A DNA stretch of 64,000 nucleotides from JAJVID01 sp963743425 (GCA_963743425.1 CAVUPU010000005.1:310001-374000); one strand, 5' to 3'. Numbered from the stretch's first letter, positions 1 through 9,893 are shown. The notes: generated by a model not told the origin, from the letters alone. Numbers and translations are program-made.

Positions 1-2
1 AG

Positions 3-407
3 ATTGTCTCCAACAAGGTGGGTGGCGAAAACGACGAAAAGAAAGAGAAGTATGCCAGGATGCGCATCGGCTATTACGTTATTTTCGACCCGTACGGGGA
101 ACTGATGCCGGACACACTGACAATCTACCGCTGGAATGATTTCCGCTATGAGCAACAAACCTCAGCGCACTTCCCGACCCTCGGCTTGGGATTGACATTG
201 TGGGAAGGCGCCTATGAAGGCAAGCACGACCGCTGGCTGCGTTGGGTAGACGCCGAAGGCAAGCTGATTCCCACAGGCAAAGAGTTGGCTGAGCAGGAAC
301 GCCAGCGCGCGGAGCAATCCGAGCGGCTTTTACAACAAGAACGGGAACGCGCGGAACGAATGGCAGAGATGTTGCGACAGCTTGGTAAAGATCCAAACAA
401 GCTTTGA
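3..407 (+). CDS. Uma2 family endonuclease-like protein (5' truncated by window edge)
   Basis: The reading frame is open to the window edge, so only the C-terminal part is seen. It starts IVSNKVGGENDEKKEKYARM and continues with YYVIFDP, the pattern of Uma2 (DUF820) proteins, which have a PD-(D/E)XK nuclease-like fold. The last ~45 residues form a charged Glu/Arg/Gln helix with repeated ERERAE units, a common Uma2 tail that probably forms a coiled coil. A GTG at 18 is in frame, but conserved residues lie upstream of it, so it is not the start. The cellular role of this family is unknown. The family call is fairly safe; nuclease activity is inferred from the fold only. Confidence 0.75.
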   Translation: MVSNKVGGENDEKKEKYARMRIGYYVIFDPYGELMPDTLTIYRWNDFRYEQQTSAHFPTLGLGLTLWEGAYEGKHDRWLRWVDAEGKLIPTGKELAEQERQRAEQSERLLQQERERAERMAEMLRQLGKDPNKL

Positions 408-416
408 CAGACAATT

Positions 417-857
417 ATGAGCCAAAAGAATGACTGCATATTTTGCAAGCTACTGTCGGGCGAGCTTGAAGCCAGCATGATTTATCAGGATGATTGCTGC
501 TCAGCTTTTATGGATATCCAGCCCATCAATCCTGGACATGCGCTTGTAGTTCCCAACAGACATGCCGCGCGCCTTGCGGACCTGGACGAGACGGAAGGCG
601 CGCACATGTTTCGCGTTGCGCAGCGTCTTACCACGGCATTGTATAAAAGCGAGATCAGGTGCGAAGGAGTGGATTTCATCCTCGCGGACGGCGAGGCGGC
701 AGGGCAGGAAGTATTTCACGCTCATCTGCACGTGTTTCCCCGTTACGTTGGTGATGGGTTCAGTGTCAGGTTTGGCCCGCATTACGCGAACAAACCCGAA
801 CGGCGGGAATTGAATGCTATCGCGGATAGGATAAGAAACGCGTTGCAATCGAAGTAA
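417..857 (+). CDS. HIT family protein
   Basis: This is a 146-residue cytoplasmic histidine-triad protein. It carries CIFCKLLSGE at the N-terminus (the CxxC zinc-binding start of many bacterial HIT proteins), the INPGHALVVP strand, and the triad HAHLHVFPR near residue 102. HIT proteins hydrolyse phosphoramidate or dinucleotide bonds of nucleotides such as AMP-lysine or Ap4A. Length is normal for the family. The ATG at 417 follows the preceding stop by 9 bases. The exact substrate cannot be told from the sequence. Confidence 0.92.
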   Translation: MSQKNDCIFCKLLSGELEASMIYQDDCCSAFMDIQPINPGHALVVPNRHAARLADLDETEGAHMFRVAQRLTTALYKSEIRCEGVDFILADGEAAGQEVFHAHLHVFPRYVGDGFSVRFGPHYANKPERRELNAIADRIRNALQSK

Positions 858-885
858 CACCGAATGCAGGTTAGAGTTGAAAATT

Positions 886-1336
886 ATGACGGAGCGGCTT
901 TTGTTTTCAGTGTTCACCTGTGCCGCGCTCGCAGTTTTGACGTTGGCGCAGACGAACGCTTCCACCAATAAACAAATTCGAGACGCTGAGATAGCCAGGA
1001 TCAAAGCGTATTGTCAGGAACTCGACGATTACGCCAAACGCAATCCTGAGCTTGGCCGCACCTTCGCTGATGTCTCTTCCAGTATGGAAGGACAAGAAAT
1101 CCAGTGGCGCGAGTTCAAATTATGGAAATATGACCGTGATCCGCGAGCGGTTCTACGATCCAAAAGGCAGGTTGTTAAGCTCGTCGCAACAATTTCTCGA
1201 TCTGGAAACGAAGAAGAAGAAAAAGCCGGGCGCGGACGGCGTGGAATTTATAGACGAACCCATTCCGGTCTATCGAACGGTCAAAGCGCTTCCCTTCTAT
1301 ACATTGCTGAACAAGCCTGCGGCAATAACAAAATAG
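886..1336 (+). CDS. Secreted hypothetical protein, frame interrupted once
   Basis: The N-terminus is a signal peptide (RLLFSVFTCAALAVLTLAQT). The frame from ATG 886 stays protein-like up to WREF, then turns into Arg/Ser-rich nonsense. The +1 frame from about 1117 continues as NYGNMTVIRERFYDPKGR and ends at 1336 with LLNKPAAITK. Removing one A near 1117 joins the two into a ~149-residue protein. I do not recognise the family. It lies directly upstream of the S9 peptidase gene in the same direction, so co-transcription is likely. The break matches others in this window, all +1. Confidence 0.55.
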
Positions 1337-1365
1337 GCTGATTGAACCAAGAAAGGATCTTCACG

Positions 1366-3414
1366 ATGTTCAAGAGACTCCCTATCCTCATACTGATTGT
1401 CACTTGTCTGTCATTGGCGGCGAACGCCCAGCGTCGTATCCCCACGGTTGACGACCTGATCAACGTCAAGTCTCTCGGCGGCGCGCAAATCTCGCCCGAC
1501 GGCAAATATGTCGCCTACAGCGTCAACGAGACGGATTGGAAGCAGGATGCTTTTGTCACGCACATCTGGCTTGCACACGTGGCGACGGGCAAGACGTTCC
1601 AGCTCACGCGCGGCGAAAAGTCCGCCGGCAATCCGCAGTGGTCGCCAGACAGCCAGTGGCTGGCCTTCACCAGCAATCGCATCGGCGACAAAAATCAAAT
1701 CTTCGCCATTCATCTCGACGGCGGCGAGGCCGCGCAATTGACCAGGGCCGAGAACGGCGTCAACAACTTCGCGTGGTCGCAAGACGGAAAGAGCATCGCG
1801 TTCACGGCGAGCGACGCCGACCAGAAAGCCGCCAAGGATCGCAAAGACCATCTCGGCGATTTCGAGGTCGTGCGCAAGGAGTACAACCATTCGCACATCT
1901 GGACGTTCGACGTGGCCGAGGCTTTGAAAGAGCCGGTCGCCGGGACGCAGCGCACGAAAGGCAAAGATTTCAACGTCGGCTCGTTCTCGTGGGCGCCCGA
2001 CGGCAAATTGATCGCGTTCAGCGCGACGATCAATCCCGATCTTATTCAGGGCGTCACTAACGACATCTACATGCTCAAACTTGCCGACAACTCGGTCAAG
2101 AAGCTGGTCGCGCAGCCCGGTCCCGACAACAATCCGCGATGGTCGCCCGACGGCAAACAGATCGTCTTCTCGTCAGCCATGGGCAATCCGAAGTTCTTTC
2201 ATGCAAATTCAAAACTGGCGGTCGTATCGGTTGAGGGCGGCGCGCCGCGTTCGATCACCGACGCATTCGACGAACAGCCAGGCTTTGTCGAATGGAACGC
2301 CGATGGGATTTATTTCGGCGGCTTGCAGCAGACGGCTTCGCACCTATTCCGCGTCGATCCGGAGACCGGCAGGATCAGTCGCGTGACCGCGCCGGACAAT
2401 TTGATGGCTGGCGGCTTCTCGTTCACCAAAGACGGCAAGCAGATCGCGTTCACTTCCCCGTCTCCGACCTCGCTCAACGAGGCCTACGTTTCATCCATTC
2501 AAAATTTCTCGCCGCGCAAGCTGACCGCGATGACTGACCAGGTCAAGGACTTCACGCTCGCAACGCGCGAAGTCATCTCGTGGCGGAGCAAGGACGGCGC
2601 GACCATCGAAGGCGTCTTGATCAAACCGGCTGACTTCGATCCGGGCAAGAAATATCCGCTGCTCTGCGTGATTCACGGAGGGCCTACGGGCATCGACCGC
2701 CCGACGCTGCTCGACGCGCGTTATTACCCGACCGACATCTGGGCTGCGCGAGGCTCTCTGGTTTTGAAAGTGAACTATCGCGGCAGCGCAGGCTACGGCG
2801 AAAAGTTTCGGCAATTGAACGTCCGCAACCTCGGCGTGGGCGACGCTTGGGATGTAATTTCAGGCGTTGATCATTTGATCGGCAAAGGCTTGGTTGATCC
2901 GAAGAAAGTAGGTTCTATGGGCTGGAGCCAGGGCGGATACATCTCGGCGTTTCTGACGACCTCATCTGATCGCTTTGCGGCGATCTCGGTCGGCGCGGGA
3001 ATCTCGAACTGGGCGACCTACTACTACAACACGGACGTCACGCCATTCACGATCCAGTATCTGGGCGACGACCCGGCGGACGATCCCGAAATCTACTCGA
3101 AGACCTCGCCGATGAGCTACGTCAAACAGGCGAAGACGCCGACGCTGATTCAACACGGCGAATTCGACAAACGCGTGCCGATCCCGAACGCTTACGAGTT
3201 GCGACAGGGGCTGGAAGATCGAGGCGTGAAGGTCGAGATGGTCGTCTACAAAGGCTACGGCCACGGCATCACCAAACCGAAATCCATGCGCGCAGTGATG
3301 CGGCACAACCTGGACTGGTTCAACCATTACATCTTCGGCGATCCGCTGCCCGATTTCTCCAAGCCGGATTTGCCGAAGAAGGAAAGCAGGGAAGAAAAGG
3401 CGGCTGAGAATTGA
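1366..3414 (+). CDS. Secreted S9 family prolyl oligopeptidase-like peptidase
   Basis: This 682-residue protein has a signal peptide (LPILILIVTCLSLAANAQ), then a WD40/TolB-like beta-propeller with repeated SPDG(K) units (residues ~30-420), then an alpha/beta-hydrolase domain. The triad is visible: Ser521 in GWSQGGY, Asp601 in GEFDKRVP and His633 in GYGHGI. It should act in the periplasm on peptides or short polypeptides. The ATG at 1366 is preferred over the in-frame TTG at 1342 because GAAAGGA lies 8 bases upstream and the signal peptide begins there. The closest families are DPP-IV and acylaminoacyl-peptidases; the substrate is not determined. Confidence 0.93.
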   Translation: MFKRLPILILIVTCLSLAANAQRRIPTVDDLINVKSLGGAQISPDGKYVAYSVNETDWKQDAFVTHIWLAHVATGKTFQLTRGEKSAGNPQWSPDSQWLAFTSNRIGDKNQIFAIHLDGGEAAQLTRAENGVNNFAWSQDGKSIAFTASDADQKAAKDRKDHLGDFEVVRKEYNHSHIWTFDVAEALKEPVAGTQRTKGKDFNVGSFSWAPDGKLIAFSATINPDLIQGVTNDIYMLKLADNSVKKLVAQPGPDNNPRWSPDGKQIVFSSAMGNPKFFHANSKLAVVSVEGGAPRSITDAFDEQPGFVEWNADGIYFGGLQQTASHLFRVDPETGRISRVTAPDNLMAGGFSFTKDGKQIAFTSPSPTSLNEAYVSSIQNFSPRKLTAMTDQVKDFTLATREVISWRSKDGATIEGVLIKPADFDPGKKYPLLCVIHGGPTGIDRPTLLDARYYPTDIWAARGSLVLKVNYRGSAGYGEKFRQLNVRNLGVGDAWDVISGVDHLIGKGLVDPKKVGSMGWSQGGYISAFLTTSSDRFAAISVGAGISNWATYYYNTDVTPFTIQYLGDDPADDPEIYSKTSPMSYVKQAKTPTLIQHGEFDKRVPIPNAYELRQGLEDRGVKVEMVVYKGYGHGITKPKSMRAVMRHNLDWFNHYIFGDPLPDFSKPDLPKKESREEKAAEN

Positions 3415-3487
3415 AATCCCCGAGGCGTTCCATTACGCTGTGCGCCAAATCCGCAGTTCAAATTCCACGACAACCAGGAGTTTATTT

Positions 3488-5110
3488 ATGACAATGATGA
3501 ATACGCCATTGACTATGCCGTTACTGATGGATCGCGGGTCTGAGCTGATGCCCGAAAACGAGATTGTCTCGAAGATGCGCGACACGATCCATCGCTACAC
3601 CTACGCCGACCTGGGTCGCCGCGCGCGGCAGGTGGCTAACGCCTTGACCAAACTCGGTGTCAAGCAGGGCGACCGGGTGGCGACGCTGGCCTGGAACAGT
3701 TACCGCCATCTTGAAGTTTATTACGCCGCGCCTTGCATGGGCGCGGTGCTGCACACGCTTAACCTGCGCCTCTCTACCGCCGACCTCGAATACATCATCA
3801 ACCACGCGGAAGATTCGGTGATCTGCGTTGACGAGGATCTGCTGCCGATCCTGGAAAAGCTCGAAGGCAGGATTCCGACCGTCAAGCACATTCTCGTGAT
3901 GAGCAACACCGGCGATTGGAAAACCACCCTCAAGCCCGCGCACGATTACGAGCAATTGATCGGCGCTGAAAAGACCGAGTTCAACTGGCCCGACATTGAC
4001 GAAAACTCGCCGATGGGTTTGTGCTACACCAGCGGCACTACCGGCAAGCCGAAGGGCGTGATGTACACGCACCGGTCGAACTACATCCACACGGTCACCG
4101 GCGGATTGCCCGACATGCTGGGGCTGGTGCGCGCCGACACGGTGATGGCCATCGTCCCGATGTTCCACGCCAACGCATGGGGATTGCCTTACATATGCTG
4201 CATGCTCGGCGCGAAGCAGGTCTTTCCCGGCCCGACGATGGACGGCGTCTCGGTCTGCCAGTTGCTCGAGGCCGAAAAAGTGACATTCACCGGCGGCGTG
4301 CCCACGATCTGGCTCGGCGTGATGAGCGAGTTGCAGCAGAACCCCGGCAAATACGATCTGTCTAGCTTGAAGTCGATGGTCTGCGGCGGTTCGGCGCCGC
4401 CCCGCGCGATGATCGAATGGTTCGAGAAGAACCTCGGCGTCAATTTCATTCACGCCTGGGGAATGACCGAGACCAGTCCGCTCGGCTCCAATGCGCGCCT
4501 GAAGCCGAAGATGGAAGATTGGCCGCACGAGAAACAGCTCGACGTCAAACAGCGCGCGGGCGTACCCGCGCCGGGATTGAAGATGCGAATCGTTGATGAC
4601 GCCGGCAACGAAGTCCCGCACGACGGCGTGGCGATGGGGCGGTTGCTGGTCAAAGGCCCGTGGGTCGCCTCGACTTATTACAAGGAAGACCCTTCGCCCG
4701 AAAAATTCCCCGACGGATGGCTCGACACCGGCGATGTGGCGACGCTCGACGCCGAAGGCTATATGGCCATCGCCGACCGCTCGAAGGACCTGGTCAAGAG
4801 CGGCGGCGAATGGATTTCATCGGTGGATCTGGAGAACGCCATCATGGCCATCTCCGGCGTGGCCGAAGCCGCGGTCATCGCCGTCAATCATCCGAAATGG
4901 CAGGAGCGCCCGCTGGCCTGCGTCGTCGTCAAACAGGGCGCGGCGGTGACGAAGGAGCAAATCTACGATTACCTGGGGCAGAATTTCGCGAAGTGGTGGA
5001 TGCCTGACGACATCGTCTTCATTGACGCCGTGCCGAAGACCAGCGTGGGCAAGTTCGACAAGAAAGCGCTCCGCGATCAATTCAAGGATTTTCAACTGGC
5101 GACGGCGTAA
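3488..5110 (+). CDS. Fatty-acyl-CoA ligase (AMP-dependent synthetase)
   Basis: This 540-residue adenylate-forming enzyme of the ANL superfamily activates a carboxylic acid as an acyl-AMP and then an acyl-CoA. Motifs in order: the P-loop YTSGTTGKPKG, the GMTETSP A5 region, DTGDVA (A7), DRSKDLVKSGGEW (A8) and the catalytic lysine in KTSVGKFDKKALR near the C-terminus. Sequence style resembles medium/long-chain FadD-type ligases of ~540 aa. The ATG at 3488 has CCAGGAG 7 bases upstream; the open frame back to 3440 has no such site. No beta-oxidation gene sits beside it, so the acyl substrate is open. Confidence 0.92.
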   Translation: MTMMNTPLTMPLLMDRGSELMPENEIVSKMRDTIHRYTYADLGRRARQVANALTKLGVKQGDRVATLAWNSYRHLEVYYAAPCMGAVLHTLNLRLSTADLEYIINHAEDSVICVDEDLLPILEKLEGRIPTVKHILVMSNTGDWKTTLKPAHDYEQLIGAEKTEFNWPDIDENSPMGLCYTSGTTGKPKGVMYTHRSNYIHTVTGGLPDMLGLVRADTVMAIVPMFHANAWGLPYICCMLGAKQVFPGPTMDGVSVCQLLEAEKVTFTGGVPTIWLGVMSELQQNPGKYDLSSLKSMVCGGSAPPRAMIEWFEKNLGVNFIHAWGMTETSPLGSNARLKPKMEDWPHEKQLDVKQRAGVPAPGLKMRIVDDAGNEVPHDGVAMGRLLVKGPWVASTYYKEDPSPEKFPDGWLDTGDVATLDAEGYMAIADRSKDLVKSGGEWISSVDLENAIMAISGVAEAAVIAVNHPKWQERPLACVVVKQGAAVTKEQIYDYLGQNFAKWWMPDDIVFIDAVPKTSVGKFDKKALRDQFKDFQLATA

Positions 5111-5121
5111 AGCAGATCCGT

Positions 5122-5199
5122 GTAGGGGCAGACCTGTGTGTGGGGCCCCGGCGGTGGTCTGTAATCCCAATCCGGGCAGACACACAGGTCTGCCCCTAC
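5122..5199. repeat. Long palindromic repeat, family A (copy 1)
   Basis: The arms GTAGGGGCAGACCTGTGTG and its complement are separated by ~40 bases. A second copy lies at 20939-21016. It sits between the ligase stop and the next start, where it could fold as a transcript hairpin. Confidence 0.9.
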
Positions 5200-5212
5200 C
5201 GTACGCGCAATC

Positions 5213-5962
5213 ATGCCCGCCCAAACCATAGTCGAGGTCATCGCCCAACTCAGCGAGATCATTGATCGCTCGCGCCGCGAGTCGAGCCGTCCGGGATATT
5301 TCGCCGCGCTCTACCGCGAAGTCACGATCAGCGTTAAGCAAAGCGTTCAGAACGGGCGTTTTGAAGACGGCGCGCGGATGGAGCGGTTGGACGTGAATTT
5401 CGCCAACCGCTACCTGGAAGCTTACGAGCTTCATCGCAAAGGCGAGACTCCGACCGCTTCGTGGCAAGTCTCGTTCGAGGCAACCGGGCATTGGCGCCCG
5501 CTGATCCTGCAACATCTGCTGCTGGGGATCAACGCCCACATCAACCTCGACCTGGGGATCGCCGCCGTCGAGACCTCTCCCGGAGATCAACTGCCGTCGC
5601 TCAAACACGACTTCGATCTGCTCAACAAACTTCTCGCCGATCTCGTCCAGCCCGTGCAGGACAAGATCGGCAAAGTGTCGCCCTGGATAGGTTTTCTGGA
5701 AAGAATCGATCCGAGCGCCGACGACGCGATCATCAACTTCAGCCTGGATCGAGCGCGCGCTTCGGCGTGGAATTTTGCGGCGAGGTTGAACTCGCTCGGC
5801 GGGGATGAACGCATCGCGGCGGTCAAACAGCGCGATCAGGAGATCGCCGCGCTTGGCCGACTGGTTTATAAGCCGCCCGGCGTTCTTCTGAATCTCGGTC
5901 TATTGGCCATACGGTTGCGCGAGAGCAATAATGTCGCGCGAGTTATTGACGCGCTGAGCTGA
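5213..5962 (+). CDS. DUF5995-like hypothetical protein
   Basis: This 249-residue soluble, helix-rich protein has no signal peptide. Features include NRYLEAYELHRKG, WQVSFEATGHWRPLILQHLLLGINAHINLDLG and a C-terminal LLNLGLLAIRLREsnN segment. The H..LLGINAHINLDLG signature matches my memory of DUF5995 proteins, whose function is unknown. The family assignment is from memory of that signature, not a search. The start follows the palindromic repeat by 13 bases. Confidence 0.65.
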   Translation: MPAQTIVEVIAQLSEIIDRSRRESSRPGYFAALYREVTISVKQSVQNGRFEDGARMERLDVNFANRYLEAYELHRKGETPTASWQVSFEATGHWRPLILQHLLLGINAHINLDLGIAAVETSPGDQLPSLKHDFDLLNKLLADLVQPVQDKIGKVSPWIGFLERIDPSADDAIINFSLDRARASAWNFAARLNSLGGDERIAAVKQRDQEIAALGRLVYKPPGVLLNLGLLAIRLRESNNVARVIDALS

Positions 5963-5974
5963 ATCGAAGGAATT

Positions 5975-6256
5975 ATGGCAACCGACGAACTCTCCTCGAT
6001 TCTCGAATATCTCGATTCGACAGAGCGTAATCTGCTCGCCGAAGTCCGAAGCGCCGACCTGAATTTTCAGCCCGCCGACGGGGGATGGTCCGCCGGGCAG
6101 GCGATGGCTCACTTGATCAAAACCGAGAAATACTTCTATCCACTCTTCACCTTCGTCCCGCGCGTCTTCCCTTCCCAGTCTTTCCTCGAACCGCTCAACC
6201 GAATCAACATACGGCATCCAACGTTCATCTCGCCATCATCTACTGGGCAAATGTAA
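5975..6256 (+). pseudogene. DinB-superfamily protein, N-terminal fragment
   Basis: The first ~70 residues look like a DinB four-helix-bundle protein: LEYLDSTERNLLAEV, FQPADGGWSAGQAMAHLIKTEKYFYPLF. The usual His of helix 2 is present in AMAHLIK. After FLEPLNRINI the sequence becomes unlike the family and stops after 93 residues, about half the normal ~170. The stop lies 24 bases before the hsdM start, so the gene appears to have been cut by insertion of the restriction-modification island. No matching C-terminal half is recognisable at the far side of the island (13.7 kb). Confidence 0.6.
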
Positions 6257-6272
6257 GCTTCATCCGTATACT
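6244..6272 (+). promoter_or_regulatory. Candidate hsdM promoter giving a leaderless transcript
   Basis: TATACT at 6267-6272 (5 of 6 match to the sigma70 -10) stands 17 bases after TGGGCA at 6244-6249 (4 of 6 to the -35). The ATG of hsdM begins 8 bases after the -10 box, where transcription itself should start, and there is no Shine-Dalgarno. This is inference from sequence only. Confidence 0.35.
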
Positions 6273-6279
6273 CCGATTT

Positions 6280-8322
6280 ATGGCACGAACGAAACCCGAC
6301 ACCGCCGCGAACGGGGGCAGCGTGGCGGTTGTTCCGAAGACCCGTCCGCAGCGCCGCCTCACTCAAGCAGAACTCGACGCCTTTCTTGAAAAAGCCGCAG
6401 ACCTGTTGCGCGGAGGCGTGGATCACTCCGAGTTTCGTGGTTATGTTTTCGCACTGCTGTTTTATAAGCGTATCAATGACGTCTATCTGGAAAACGTCGC
6501 CGCGCTGGAGCAGGAACTCGGCGATACCGACCTTGCCCGCGACCCACGGATGCATGATTTTGTGGTTCCCGATGAATGCGTGTGGGAAAAGGTCGCCCGC
6601 ACGACCGTGAACAAGTTGGGCACGGAGCTCAATGACGCCATGCGCGCTATCGAACGCGCCAACGAGCCGAAGTTTGACGGCATCCTCGCCAACAGCACCG
6701 TGGATTTCAATGCGCAGGATCGGTTGCCGCGCGCCAAGCTGGTGCAGATCATCAATCATTTCGGAACAAAGCATCTCGATCACGCGCACGTGCCTGATGA
6801 TCTTTTCGGCAACGCTTACGAATACCTGATCCGCACCTTCGCCTCGAAGGCTGGCAAATCCAGCGGCGAGTTCTACACGCCAAAGGAAGTCGCTTATTTG
6901 ATGTCGGAGATTATCGAACCGCAACCGGGGCATCACATCTGTGACTGGGCTGCGGGTTCCGGTGGCTTGTTGTTGCAATGCCGCAATTACGTTGAGCGCC
7001 ATTATGGCAAACAGGCTTGTGACCGGCTTTTCTTTTACATGCAGGAGAGCAACCCTTCGACGGCCAACGTGGCGCGCATCAACATGTTTTTGCACGGCGT
7101 GCGAAGCTTTCAGCAGGCTCCCGCGAGCGACAGTTTGCGCACGCCGTACTTCCGCGAAGGCCAGACGCGGCGGCTCCGCCAGTTCGACCGCATCGTGATG
7201 AATCCGCCGTTTTCGCTGGAATCGTGGGGCCACAGCGATTTCGTTTCGGAGGAAACGAAGACTTTCAGCGATCCGTATGATCGCTTCGGCTTCGGCACGC
7301 CGCCGCGCGACAATGGCGATTACGCATGGATGCAGCAGGTCGTGAAATCGCTCAAGCCCACGGGCCGCGCCATCGTAGTGATGTCGCAGGGCATCCTGTT
7401 TCGCGGCCAGCCAGCGCAGACCGAAGAGGAAGACGGGCGCAACCAGAAGGCCGACGCCGAATACCTGATCCGCGAAGGCTTCATCAAGGGCGACCTGATT
7501 GAATGCGTGATCGTGCTGCCGTCGAAGCTCTTTTACGGCAACAGCGTGCCCGGCTGTCTGGTCGTGCTGAACAAATACAAAGCGCCTGAGCGCAAAGGCA
7601 AAATCCTGCTCGTCTGGGCTTCGCGCCATTACCAGAACGCCAACCCGCAAAACCTGCTGCGCCGCGACGATTGTTTGCGCGTGCTCGTGCCGTGGCGCGC
7701 GTTCGGCAATCTGGAAAAATGCCGCGAACTCGCGCCGCAGCACGAACAGGCGCTGATTGCCGAAATCGAACACGAACGCGACACCGCGCTGGCCAAGATC
7801 GAAGAGGCATACGGTCCTCTCCTAGAACCGCTGCCCGGCTTACGACAGGAACTGGCCGAGCGCGAAGCCTTCAGCAAACGCGCAGCGCCTGCCGACAAAG
7901 AGGCCAAAAAGCAATTCCGCGAAGAGAGGAAAGCCAACAATGCGCGGCTCAAAGTGGTGAAAAGCGCGGTCAAAGAATTGACGAAGCTGGAAGCCGAGGC
8001 CGAAGCGAAACGCGCCGCCGCGCGCCAACGCGCCGAGCGTGAAATTGCATTGACGCGGGAAACCGCAGCGGATTTGCTGCGCATCTGCGCCGACCCTATG
8101 GAAGCGCGGCGCTATTTCGTCGTCAGCGAGCGGGCTGAGATTGAAGAGAACGAATTCAATTTGAATTTGCCGCGTTACGTGGACACGTTCGAGCCGGAGG
8201 AGAAGATTGAGATTGGCGAGGCGGTTGAAACATTGAACAAAGCGAAAGCCGAGTTTGCAAGGCTTGATGCCGAGCTTTCCACGCTGCTAGATAGGATCAA
8301 AGGAGAAGTTTTCGGCCAATGA
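6280..8322 (+). CDS. hsdM: Type I restriction-modification system DNA methyltransferase subunit HsdM
   Basis: This 680-residue N6-adenine methyltransferase combines with HsdS to modify the target site and is required for cleavage by HsdR. The N-terminal helical HsdM_N domain (residues ~20-170, LRGGVDHSEFRGYVFALLFYKR) is followed by the SAM-binding domain with motif I DWAAGSGGLL and motif IV NPPF. SGEFYTPKEV precedes it, as usual. Residues ~500-640 form a long charged coiled coil that is an unusual extension. The ATG at 6280 is chosen because the family starts near here; the open frame further upstream overlaps the DinB fragment. The stop overlaps the hsdS start (ATGA). Confidence 0.95.
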   Translation: MARTKPDTAANGGSVAVVPKTRPQRRLTQAELDAFLEKAADLLRGGVDHSEFRGYVFALLFYKRINDVYLENVAALEQELGDTDLARDPRMHDFVVPDECVWEKVARTTVNKLGTELNDAMRAIERANEPKFDGILANSTVDFNAQDRLPRAKLVQIINHFGTKHLDHAHVPDDLFGNAYEYLIRTFASKAGKSSGEFYTPKEVAYLMSEIIEPQPGHHICDWAAGSGGLLLQCRNYVERHYGKQACDRLFFYMQESNPSTANVARINMFLHGVRSFQQAPASDSLRTPYFREGQTRRLRQFDRIVMNPPFSLESWGHSDFVSEETKTFSDPYDRFGFGTPPRDNGDYAWMQQVVKSLKPTGRAIVVMSQGILFRGQPAQTEEEDGRNQKADAEYLIREGFIKGDLIECVIVLPSKLFYGNSVPGCLVVLNKYKAPERKGKILLVWASRHYQNANPQNLLRRDDCLRVLVPWRAFGNLEKCRELAPQHEQALIAEIEHERDTALAKIEEAYGPLLEPLPGLRQELAEREAFSKRAAPADKEAKKQFREERKANNARLKVVKSAVKELTKLEAEAEAKRAAARQRAEREIALTRETAADLLRICADPMEARRYFVVSERAEIEENEFNLNLPRYVDTFEPEEKIEIGEAVETLNKAKAEFARLDAELSTLLDRIKGEVFGQ

Positions 8323-9647
8323 TTTCTATCTACAACAATGAGTTGCCGATTGGCTGGGAAACAGAAATGTTGCGAAACGCAACATTGCGTAAGCGTGGTT
8401 ATTCCTGGGCAAAGGAAGATGAGACGGATCGCCCTGATGAAACAACAGTGCCAGTCCTGCGCATTCCAAATATCCAAGACAAACTCGACCTGTCGAATCT
8501 TCTCTATCTTCGGAACGTGCCCAATGATGCGCTTCGCGAGTCAGCAGTAAGCAAGGATTGGATCCTCTTTGTTGGGTCAAACGGCAATCCTGACAGAATC
8601 GGCGACTCGGCCTTGATGACTATTGACCGTCCGATGGTGTTTGCCTCCTTCCTCATGGCAATTGCATCCAAAGACCCTGAGCGAATAACACCTGAGTTCT
8701 TGTCGGCTTGGATGAGACTACACAATGTGCATGAAGCTTTTAGCAAAACATCGCAGCAGACCACTGGGCTAGCCAAGGTTTTAGCTGGAGCGCGGTCAGA
8801 GCGATCACCAATTCGCTTTCCTGCAAATAAGCAGGAACAAGAAGCGATCACCCATATCCTGAACATGGCTGAGAGTGTTATTGCCGCCGCCGAAGCCAAG
8901 CTCACGGCGGCGCGGCGGCTCAAAACGGCGCTGATGCAGCAGCTTTTCACGCGCGGCATCCCAGGTCGGCACAGCCGATTCAAGCAGACCAAGATCGGCC
9001 AGATTCCAGAGGAGTTGGGAGGTCGAAAGGATGTCGAAGATTCTTGCTGAAGACCTTTACAACGGTGTTTCGCCACAGTCGCGCCCAGAACCACCCGGTC
9101 GCCCAATCCTGAATGTCAGTTGCATTTCAGCAGGCAAATGTGATCCAGCCTATCACACGTATGTGGACATTGAAGATGAGATTGATCCGTCATTGCTATC
9201 GAAGCCGGGGGATTTTTATGTGCTTCGAGGAAATGGCAATCGGTCGTTCGTCGCAATCGGCGGGCTTTTAACGAAAACCCCGCCGGAAGGTTGTATCTTC
9301 TCTGACTTGCTTATCAAGATTCCCTTCGCGCCAGATAAAACGGCTGCTGGCTTTATGCCTCTGCTGTGGCAATCCCAATCGTATTTACGCTTGTTGCAGG
9401 CAAAAGCAGTATCAGGCAGCGGCCTATGGAAAATTGGTCTACGCGAGATTCGCAGGCCATGAATTCCCAATCCCACCAACTGAAGAACAAAAGGAAATTG
9501 TTGAAATCTTCGGAAGCTGTAACCAGACTATTAATGCTTGCGAGGTTGAGGTTGATTGTTTGCAGAACTCTCAAACGCTCCCTCTTGCAAAACCTGCTGA
9601 CGGGTCGCGTTAGAGTGCGCCTCGAATATCACGCCACAGCGGATTGA
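8319..9647 (+). pseudogene. hsdS: Type I restriction specificity subunit HsdS, three frame breaks
   Basis: HsdS recognises the DNA target through two variable domains separated by helices. TRD1 and the first conserved helix (EAKLTAARRLKTALMQQLFTRG) are intact up to about 9015. The frame then shifts +1 (IPEEWEVERMSKILAED restored by removing one T), again near 9448 (LREFAGHEFPIPPTEEQ restored), and again near 9566, where the C-terminal RTLKRSLLQNLLTGRVRV becomes readable. Each repair needs removal of exactly one base. If real, TRD2 is lost and the protein is a half-HsdS of 243 residues. If the breaks are sequencing errors, the subunit has a normal length of ~440 residues. Confidence 0.85.
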
Positions 9648-9654
9648 ACAGACG

Positions 9655-9893
9655 CCCAGGCTTTTCTTCAGCGCCGGAGGCGCGACGGAAATTAGCCTGC
9701 GGTGAAACCGCAGGAACCGGCGACGCGCAAGCCTCGCGCTCCGGCAGGAGCGCCGGACAAGCGCCCGCGTCCTGCGTCCCTTCAGGACGCGAATAGATAA
9801 TGCGACGTGTACCGGTGATGAAATCACCGGCTAATTTCCGCCGTGCCTCCGGCGCTGAAAACCGATCAGACGTGCCTTCGGCGCTGAAAACCA
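9655..9893. repeat. Intergenic inverted repeat, family H (copy 1)
   Basis: A TTTTC..CAGCGCCGGAGGC unit followed by GGAAATTAGCC appears at the left end. The same unit appears inverted at the right (GGCTAATTTCCGCCGTGCCTCCGGCGCTGAAAA). Small hairpins such as ACCGGTGATGAAATCACCGG lie inside. A longer relative lies at 25266-25455. It separates hsdS from hsdR. Confidence 0.8.

Noticed and set aside
5213..5962. DUF5995-like gene as part of the RM island
   Set aside because: It lies upstream of the truncated DinB gene and of the hsdM promoter; nothing ties it to the island.
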